Source: an uncultured Oscillospiraceae bacterium (GTDB lineage Bacteria; Bacillota; Clostridia; Oscillospirales; Oscillospiraceae). From it: a DNA stretch of 16,108 nucleotides. The position numbers and the translations under genes are program-made. Location: NCBI GenBank assembly GCA_910584805.1, contig CAJUCB010000012.1:24136-40243 (forward strand), given 5' to 3'. The notes beneath the pieces are model-generated. The model had not been told where the DNA came from. It saw only the letters and a list, made by a program, of their open reading frames with translations, and searched no databases. Positions 12,389 through 16,108 of the stretch are shown here, piece by piece (positions within the stretch are counted from its first letter, which is position 1; the number at the start of each line of letters is the position of its first letter).

Positions 12389-13627
12389 TCAGCGGGTATA
12401 TTTGTCAAAGCTTGCGCGCAATAAACTCTCATACTGGGCCGCTTGGTCCCCCCGGCGGTCAATCACCCCTTGCAGCGGGGTCTCCCGGATGGAAACAGTC
12501 AGCAGCAGGTCCAGTAGTTCCTCGAAAAACTCCCCTTCACACAGGTGGACCACCCCGCAGCCTATATTCTCCAACCAAAACAGGTCGATCACATCCAGCC
12601 CGGTCTGGTCCTCAAAGCGGCTGAGGAGATATACCCCCCGGCGCAGGCCCTTCCCAGGGGAGCGGCGAAAGACGGTGTAATATACCTCCCCCTGCCAGCG
12701 GTGGAATACGTCCCAGCTTCGCCGGGAATCGCTGAGGGCATAGAGCCCCCGGAGGAACCGCCGGCCTGAGCGCTTACTCAGGCGGTACCAGCGTATCCCG
12801 CCCCCTTGGGTCCACTCCATCAGGGCATTGCCCACCTCCCGGTCTAGCAGGGGGGCGCGGAAGGGCTCCGGTTGGAATTCCCGCGCCAGGCGCTGGAAGC
12901 GCTCCGCCAGTTCCGGCAGGCGGCGGACATCCATCACGGCTTTGATCCGGTTCAAGATATCCACCAGGTCTCTCGTATGCAGTTGGGCGGCATGTCCCAC
13001 CCGGTCGTTGACCACGATATTATAGATGATCTCCTCAATGGCCTGGATGCCCTGGAAGTAGGCAGAGAGGGTGGCGCATTGCAGGGCCTTTTCCCCGTCG
13101 CTGCGGCCATCCAACCAGCGGTCCAGGGCCTCTAGCTCCCGGCCGGGGTTCTCCTCCATCAGGCGCAGGATGCGATGGATGGGGCCGGGGTCGTAATCGC
13201 TCTCCCCAAAGAAGTCGCTGGCATTGTCGCTGACCCTGCCCCACAGGCTGGCGTAACGCTCCTGTTCCTCAGCAGGCAGGGTGGTTTGAAAGTCCATGTT
13301 GAGGAAGCGCACCCGGATCTCCCCCTCGGCATCCTGCTCCCGTTCCACGAAATACAGGTCCCCCCGCTGGGGCGGGCCGTAGAAATCCTCATACCATTTG
13401 AAATGAATATAAAAGCTGCTCTCCTGCTGGGCTGCCGCCACCCAGGCCATAGTTGTCCATGCTTCGCGTATGGGTGCCCCTTTTCCGGCATACTGGTCGA
13501 ACATCCGGGCAATGTTTGGGTCCGAGAGTATGTCGTGGTACATCCAGCAGATCCTGTGCTGATCGGTATCTCCCATGAGCTCGTCCACGGCGTCACGGTC
13601 TAAATAGATGGGGTCATCAAAGCACAT
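12389..13627 (-). CDS. unrecognised 412-residue protein heading the ATP-grasp/PHP/deacetylase unit
   Basis: Not recognised. A soluble, acidic-to-neutral protein of mixed alpha/beta appearance with no signal peptide, membrane segment or familiar catalytic motif. Residues ~1-120 are aromatic-rich (CWMYHDI, HFKWYEDFYGPP, GDLYFVERE). Residues ~150-260 look like a helical bundle (helices such as AIEEIIYNIVVNDR, HTRDLVDILNRIKAVM and LPELAERFQRLAREF). The C-terminal ~130 residues are basic then hydrophobic (RLSKRSGRRFLRGLYAL, ending in YESLLRASFDKYTR). It is the first gene after the promoter at 13685-13713. ATG 13627 is 13 nt from a GGAGG, a loose spacing; the ATG at residue 18 is an alternative without a better site. 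Close packing with the next four genes suggests a shared pathway. Confidence 0.8.
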   Translation of the reverse strand: MCFDDPIYLDRDAVDELMGDTDQHRICWMYHDILSDPNIARMFDQYAGKGAPIREAWTTMAWVAAAQQESSFYIHFKWYEDFYGPPQRGDLYFVEREQDAEGEIRVRFLNMDFQTTLPAEEQERYASLWGRVSDNASDFFGESDYDPGPIHRILRLMEENPGRELEALDRWLDGRSDGEKALQCATLSAYFQGIQAIEEIIYNIVVNDRVGHAAQLHTRDLVDILNRIKAVMDVRRLPELAERFQRLAREFQPEPFRAPLLDREVGNALMEWTQGGGIRWYRLSKRSGRRFLRGLYALSDSRRSWDVFHRWQGEVYYTVFRRSPGKGLRRGVYLLSRFEDQTGLDVIDLFWLENIGCGVVHLCEGEFFEELLDLLLTVSIRETPLQGVIDRRGDQAAQYESLLRASFDKYTR

Positions 13628-13660
13628 GTATCAGCGGCAGCCTCCGATTCCTTCAAAGTG

Positions 13661-13684
13661 GTTACAAATTAGTTACCAATTTGT
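13661..13684. repeat. 11-bp-period direct repeat with embedded inverted repeat at the operon start
   Basis: GTTACAAATTA (13661-13671) is followed directly by GTTACCAATTT (13672-13682), 9 of 11 identical, one helical turn apart. The same bases hold the inverted repeat ACAAATT (13664-13670)/AATTTGT (13678-13684). The element lies immediately downstream of the -10, over the predicted transcription start, a position fitting a repressor site. Confidence 0.5.
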
Positions 13685-13713
13685 ATTATAGCAGGTGTTC
13701 CCGCTCTCTTCAA
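13685..13713 (-). promoter_or_regulatory. promoter of the five-gene minus-strand unit
   Basis: Minus strand: -35 TTGAAG (13708-13713), 17-bp spacer, -10 TATAAT (13685-13690). It lies about 60 bp upstream of the 412-residue protein's ATG. No other convincing promoter or terminator was seen in the short gaps between the five genes. Confidence 0.72.
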
Positions 13714-13765
13714 TCGAAAAGCCACGCTTTCTATAAAAAAAGACAAATTTCTTTGAAAAGAGAGA

Positions 13766-13793
13766 GGGCCCTCCCGTTTTGCCGGGGGGCCCC
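13766..13793 (-). terminator. terminator downstream of the CxC redox protein
   Basis: GC-rich hairpin, left arm GGGCCCTCCCG (13766-13776) with CGGGGGGCCC (to 13793) allowing one G-T pair and one bulge. On the minus strand it is followed by TCTCTCTTTTC. It separates the redox genes from the five-gene unit. Confidence 0.65.
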
Positions 13794-13799
13794 ATGGTC

Positions 13800-14000
13800 T
13801 CAATCCTTTGATTTGTAGTAGAGCATACAGTGGCAATAGCCCTCAAACTCTGGGTCCTTGATCTGGGCCTTGAACTCCTCGCACATACACTTGTTCTCCT
13901 CGGTCCGTTCCAGACGGCAGGGGCAATAGCCCCCGGTCTGTTTCAACCCTTCCCGGATCATGTCGGCAATCTCCTGGTTGGGGTTCACTTTGATTTTCAA
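13800..14000 (-). CDS. small ferredoxin-thioredoxin-reductase catalytic-chain-like protein
   Basis: A 66-residue protein with three CxC motifs in the order of the FTR catalytic (beta) chain: GGYCPCR (Cys26, Cys28), KCMCEEF (Cys38, Cys40) and GYCHCMLYY (Cys56, Cys58). In FTR these hold a [4Fe-4S] cluster next to a redox-active disulfide that reduces thioredoxin using ferredoxin electrons. The protein is shorter than plant FTR and the distances between motifs differ, but short bacterial stand-alone versions are common in anaerobes. The start is a TTG codon at 14000 with AGGAGG 9 nt upstream, and no ATG alternative exists. It lies downstream of desulfoferrodoxin on the same strand, separated by a strong hairpin. 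A thiol-redox role is likely; partners are not in the window. Confidence 0.82.
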   Translation of the reverse strand: MKIKVNPNQEIADMIREGLKQTGGYCPCRLERTEENKCMCEEFKAQIKDPEFEGYCHCMLYYKSKD

Positions 14001-14061
14001 GCTGTCTGCACCTCCTGTTCCGTTTTCTGCTCCTGACTTTCATTCTATGCCGCTGAGAACA

Positions 14062-14095
14062 ATTTATCCTCTGATGTTTCCATCAGAGGATAAAT
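14062..14095. terminator. perfect 15-bp hairpin between desulfoferrodoxin and the CxC protein
   Basis: ATTTATCCTCTGATG (14062-14076) and CATCAGAGGATAAAT (14081-14095), 4-nt loop, no mismatch. On the minus strand the loop reads GAAA (a stable GNRA tetraloop) and the stem is followed by TGTTCTC, a poor T tract. It could terminate or attenuate transcription leaving the dfx gene, or protect the mRNA end. A weaker AAACGC/GCGTTT hairpin (about 14109-14129) lies between it and the dfx stop. Confidence 0.5.
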
Positions 14096-14131
14096 GATGC
14101 AGACGGCGAAACGCCTCAGCTTTGCGTTTTC

Positions 14132-14506
14132 TCAGGCTTTCCAGAGGCCGTGCAGGTTGCAGTAGGCATACACAGCTTCCACCTCATCCCCGTCGCACAG
14201 GGCGAAGCAGACCTTGGGCTCCTGGCCGGGCTGCAGGGCCTTGCGCTGGTTGCCGGACTTGGTCTGCAGGGACACCCACTCGATGTAGTGCTCCTCCGCC
14301 ATGGGGTGCTCCACAGAGCCCACGGTCACGTGGACCTGGTTGCCCTCCACGGTGTACACAGGGATGTGCTTCTCCGCAGCAGCGTCAGTGGTACCGGGGA
14401 TGATCTCCTTCATCTCCTTACCGCAGCACATGGTAGGCGCCTTGCTCCCCTTCACCATAGCAACAATTTTTCCGCAATGTTCACATTCATAAAACTTTTG
14501 TTCCAT
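14132..14506 (-). CDS. dfx: desulfoferrodoxin (superoxide reductase)
   Basis: A 124-residue two-domain iron protein that reduces superoxide to hydrogen peroxide without releasing O2, a cytoplasmic oxygen defence of anaerobes. The N-terminal desulforedoxin domain holds the FeCys4 centre: Cys8 and Cys11 in YECEHCGK and the adjacent Cys27-Cys28 in MCCGKEM. The C-terminal domain holds the catalytic Fe(His4Cys) centre: Glu45-Lys46-His47, His67 (VEHP), His73 (EEHYIEW), Cys116 and His119 (CNLHGLW). The conserved Glu-Lys pair that gates the site is present. The open frame extends 13 codons upstream, but the ATG at 14506 has GGAGGG 8 nt upstream and starts the family N-terminus. It begins 26 bp after the DUF134-NifX gene, so the two are probably cotranscribed. 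Confidence 0.95.
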   Translation of the reverse strand: MEQKFYECEHCGKIVAMVKGSKAPTMCCGKEMKEIIPGTTDAAAEKHIPVYTVEGNQVHVTVGSVEHPMAEEHYIEWVSLQTKSGNQRKALQPGQEPKVCFALCDGDEVEAVYAYCNLHGLWKA

Positions 14507-14532
14507 TTTGTTTACCCTCCGATATTTATTTT

Positions 14533-15288
14533 TTAATGAGAACAACTGCTGTGACCGCAGTTGTGTGCTCCGTCTCCATGGCCATGGCCGTGGTGGTCGC
14601 AGTGTGCGTCAGGGTCATAGCCCAATTTCCCCGCCAACAGGGCTTCCACCGCCCCGTCAGCCTCCCCGGTGACACCGCCGTAGAGCTGAATGCCTGCCTG
14701 GGCCAGGGCATTCTGGGCCCCGCCGCCGATGCCGCCGCAGATCAGGGTATCCACCTGGTTGAGGCGGAGGAACTCCGCCAAGGCCCCGTGGCCATAGCCG
14801 TTGGCGTCCGCCACCTGGCTGGACTGGACCGCCCCGTTTTCCACGTCGTAAAACTTAAAGGCCTGGGTATGGCCGAAATGCTGAAAGATTTTTCCGTCCT
14901 CATACGTCACTGCAATTCTCATGGCTTTGTTTCCTTTCCGCATAAGGGGCCGCTCCCCCCGCCTCCGGCACCGCTGGCGCAGACAATGGGCAGACCTGCC
15001 CTGACACATCTGATAACTGCCGCCGTCGATAATGAGCGGTTTGCCGTTGAGCAGGCTGTCAGCAAGCTTATACCTGGCCGCCTCATAAATCTCCGTTACT
15101 GTAGCCCGGGATATCCGCATTTGCTGGGCTGCCTGTTCATGGGTCAATTTCTCATAGTCCACCAATCGGATGGCCTCGTATTCGTCCAAAGAGAGTATGA
15201 CGGTTTCCGGCGGAGATATTCCATCGGGATGAAAGCTAACATAATCCGGCTCCTGGCAAATCGTCCGCATCCGTTTCGGCCTGGCCAC
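14533..15288 (-). CDS. DUF134 - NifX-like fusion protein
   Basis: A 251-residue fusion. Residues 1-~90 are a DUF134 domain: MARPKRMRTI, EPDYVSFHP, LSLDEYEAIRLVDYEKLTHEQAA and a helix-turn-helix-like ISRATVTEIYEAARYKLADSL, a probable DNA-binding module. A linker with three cysteines (MCQGRSAHCLRQRC) follows. From Met123 comes a dinitrogenase iron-molybdenum cofactor/NifX-NifB C-terminal-like domain: MRIAVTYEDGKIFQHFGHTQAF, then VDTLICGGIGGGAQNALAQAGI. The last ~20 residues are His-rich (CDHHGHGHGDGAHNCGHSSCSH), suggesting metal binding. No nitrogenase is evident; such proteins are thought to bind or traffic Fe-S or Mo-Fe clusters. The start is GTG at 15288 after AAAAGGGGGCGG. Met123 (ATG 14922) has its own AAAGGA, so a shorter NifX-only product is possible. 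Confidence 0.85.
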   Translation of the reverse strand: MARPKRMRTICQEPDYVSFHPDGISPPETVILSLDEYEAIRLVDYEKLTHEQAAQQMRISRATVTEIYEAARYKLADSLLNGKPLIIDGGSYQMCQGRSAHCLRQRCRRRGERPLMRKGNKAMRIAVTYEDGKIFQHFGHTQAFKFYDVENGAVQSSQVADANGYGHGALAEFLRLNQVDTLICGGIGGGAQNALAQAGIQLYGGVTGEADGAVEALLAGKLGYDPDAHCDHHGHGHGDGAHNCGHSSCSH

Positions 15289-15317
15289 TGTGCCGCCCCC
15301 TTTTCCGTTATATGCTG

Positions 15318-15323
15318 ATTATA
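15318..15323 (-). promoter_or_regulatory. possible -10 box upstream of the DUF134-NifX gene
   Basis: TATAAT on the minus strand about 30 bp before the GTG start. The hexamer 17 bp further upstream (TTTCTT) is a weak -35, so this promoter may need an activator. Confidence 0.4.
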
Positions 15324-15382
15324 CTATAACACATTCCCATAAGAAAGGGACTTAGTCACACAAGCCCATCTTTTCTCAAAAG

Positions 15383-15414
15383 AACAGGAGCCGGGGCGTT
15401 CCCCAGCTCCTGTT
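15383..15414 (-). terminator. terminator of the ftsK-like gene
   Basis: AACAGGAGC (15383-15391) pairs with GCTCCTGTT (15406-15414) and inner GGGG with CCCC, one C-A mismatch, 4-nt loop. On the minus strand it is followed by CTTTTG, directly downstream of the translocase stop. Confidence 0.82.
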
Positions 15415-15425
15415 GTTCTATTTCT

Positions 15426-16108
15426 CTAGGGTTCAAAGCTCTGGGGCACCGCCTCAAAGCTGAGGATTTCATCCTCCACCGGAGGCGAGACCTCCTGGGC
15501 GGGTTCCGCCCCGCCGCCGTTCTTCATGCTCTCCCACTGCTCCTTGGTGATGAGGAGCTGCCGGGGCTTGGAGCCCTCAAAGGGACCCACAATGCCCTCC
15601 TCCTCCATCTGGTCCACCAGCCGGGCCGCCCGGGCATAGCCCAGCTTCAGCCGCCGTTGGAGCATGGAGACGGAGGCCTGGCCTAGCTCCATAATCACGT
15701 CCACCGCCGCAGGGAAGAGCTCGTCGTGCTCGTCGCCGCTGCTCTCCCCAGCCGGGAACGCCCCGGCCCCGCCGGAGGAGGACTTGCTGCCCTTCTTCTC
15801 CGACTCGCTGACGTGCTGCTCGATCTGTTCCATCACATCGTCGTCGTAGGCAGCGGTGCTGTTCTGCTTCACGCAGTCCACCACAGCGGCCACCTCCTCG
15901 TCGGAGATGAAGCAGCCCTGAACCCGGAGGGGCTTGCCGGAACCCAAGGGGAACCAGAGCATGTCGCCCTTGCCCACCAGCTTTTCCGCGCCGGTGTTGT
16001 CCAGGATAATCCGGGACTCCAAAGAGGAGGCCACGGCAAAAGCCACCCGGGAGGGGATGTTGGCTTTCATCAGGCCGGTGATCACGTCGGCGGAAGGCCG
16101 CTGGGTGG
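15426..16108 (-). CDS. FtsK/SpoIIIE family DNA translocase, C-terminal part
   Basis: Partial: the frame is open to the window edge (about 227 residues seen) and the gene continues upstream outside it. It begins in the motor domain with TQRPSADVITGLMKANIPSR, FAVASSLESRIILD, GAEKLVGKGDMLWFPLGSGKPLRVQGCFISDEEVAAVV, which is the RecA-like beta domain of the ATP-driven DNA pump. A Ser/Gly-rich linker (SEKKGSKSSSGGAGAFPAGESSGDEHD) follows, then the gamma winged-helix domain that reads polarity sequences (AVDVIMELGQASVSMLQRRLKLGYARAARLVDQMEEEGIVGP, GSKPRQLLI). A Glu/Pro-rich tail of about 30 residues after the gamma domain is longer than in many homologues. The protein pumps chromosome DNA through the division septum. 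A GTG at 16085 is internal, not the start. Confidence 0.95.
   Translation of the reverse strand, partial: TQRPSADVITGLMKANIPSRVAFAVASSLESRIILDNTGAEKLVGKGDMLWFPLGSGKPLRVQGCFISDEEVAAVVDCVKQNSTAAYDDDVMEQIEQHVSESEKKGSKSSSGGAGAFPAGESSGDEHDELFPAAVDVIMELGQASVSMLQRRLKLGYARAARLVDQMEEEGIVGPFEGSKPRQLLITKEQWESMKNGGGAEPAQEVSPPVEDEILSFEAVPQSFEP

Noticed and set aside
11366..12424. Plus-strand open frame of 352 codons opposite the ATP-grasp gene
   Set aside because: The minus-strand frame shows ATP-grasp motifs in order and has proper ribosome sites and gene spacing. The plus frame has none.
14062..14095. Perfect palindrome as a CRISPR repeat or insertion-sequence end
   Set aside because: Only one copy in the window, with no spacer periodicity, transposase or target duplication.

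Overview
The window looks like chromosomal DNA from an anaerobic, GC-rich Firmicute of the Clostridia, probably Oscillospiraceae (Flavonifractor/Lawsonibacter-like). This is inferred from gene content (desulfoferrodoxin, DUF134-NifX fusion, DUF3796/HTH pair, acetylase-type diaminopimelate genes, SleB-type hydrolase) and from strong AGGAGG ribosome binding sites and TTGACA-N17-TATAAT promoters. No rRNA, tRNA, CRISPR array, insertion sequence or phage gene was seen.

Layout. (1) 27-2022: a sodium:solute symporter (-) and a YciI-like protein (+) diverge from back-to-back consensus promoters. (2) 2113-3914: a promoter overlapped by a perfect inverted repeat drives a DUF3796 membrane protein, a small Cro/CI-type regulator and, 21 bp on, dapF. 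(3) 3923-7259: dapF and dapH converge on a bidirectional terminator. dapH diverges from an M20 deacetylase, followed by a PLP-fold aminotransferase. With dapF these cover the acetylated branch of meso-diaminopimelate/lysine synthesis: acetyltransferase, aminotransferase, deacetylase, epimerase. The aminotransferase, however, has Asn where the PLP-binding Lys is expected. (4) 7307-8430: a secreted SleB-like cell-wall hydrolase (-) with a strong promoter and a structured leader of about 170 nt, then AT-rich non-coding DNA. (5) 13713-8431 (-): one promoter appears to serve five tightly packed genes: an unrecognised 412-residue protein, an ATP-grasp ligase, a PHP-domain phosphoesterase, a polysaccharide deacetylase and a crotonase. 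(6) 13800-15288 (-): redox genes, namely a ferredoxin-thioredoxin-reductase-like CxC protein, desulfoferrodoxin (superoxide reductase) and a DUF134-NifX fusion. (7) 15426-16108 (-): the C-terminal part of an FtsK/SpoIIIE DNA translocase running off the window.

Working together: regions 2-4 concern peptidoglycan precursor supply and wall turnover, and region 6 concerns oxygen defence and iron-sulfur/thiol redox. Region 5 is the least explained; its enzymes suggest modification of a surface glycan or a small molecule, but no substrate can be read from the sequence.
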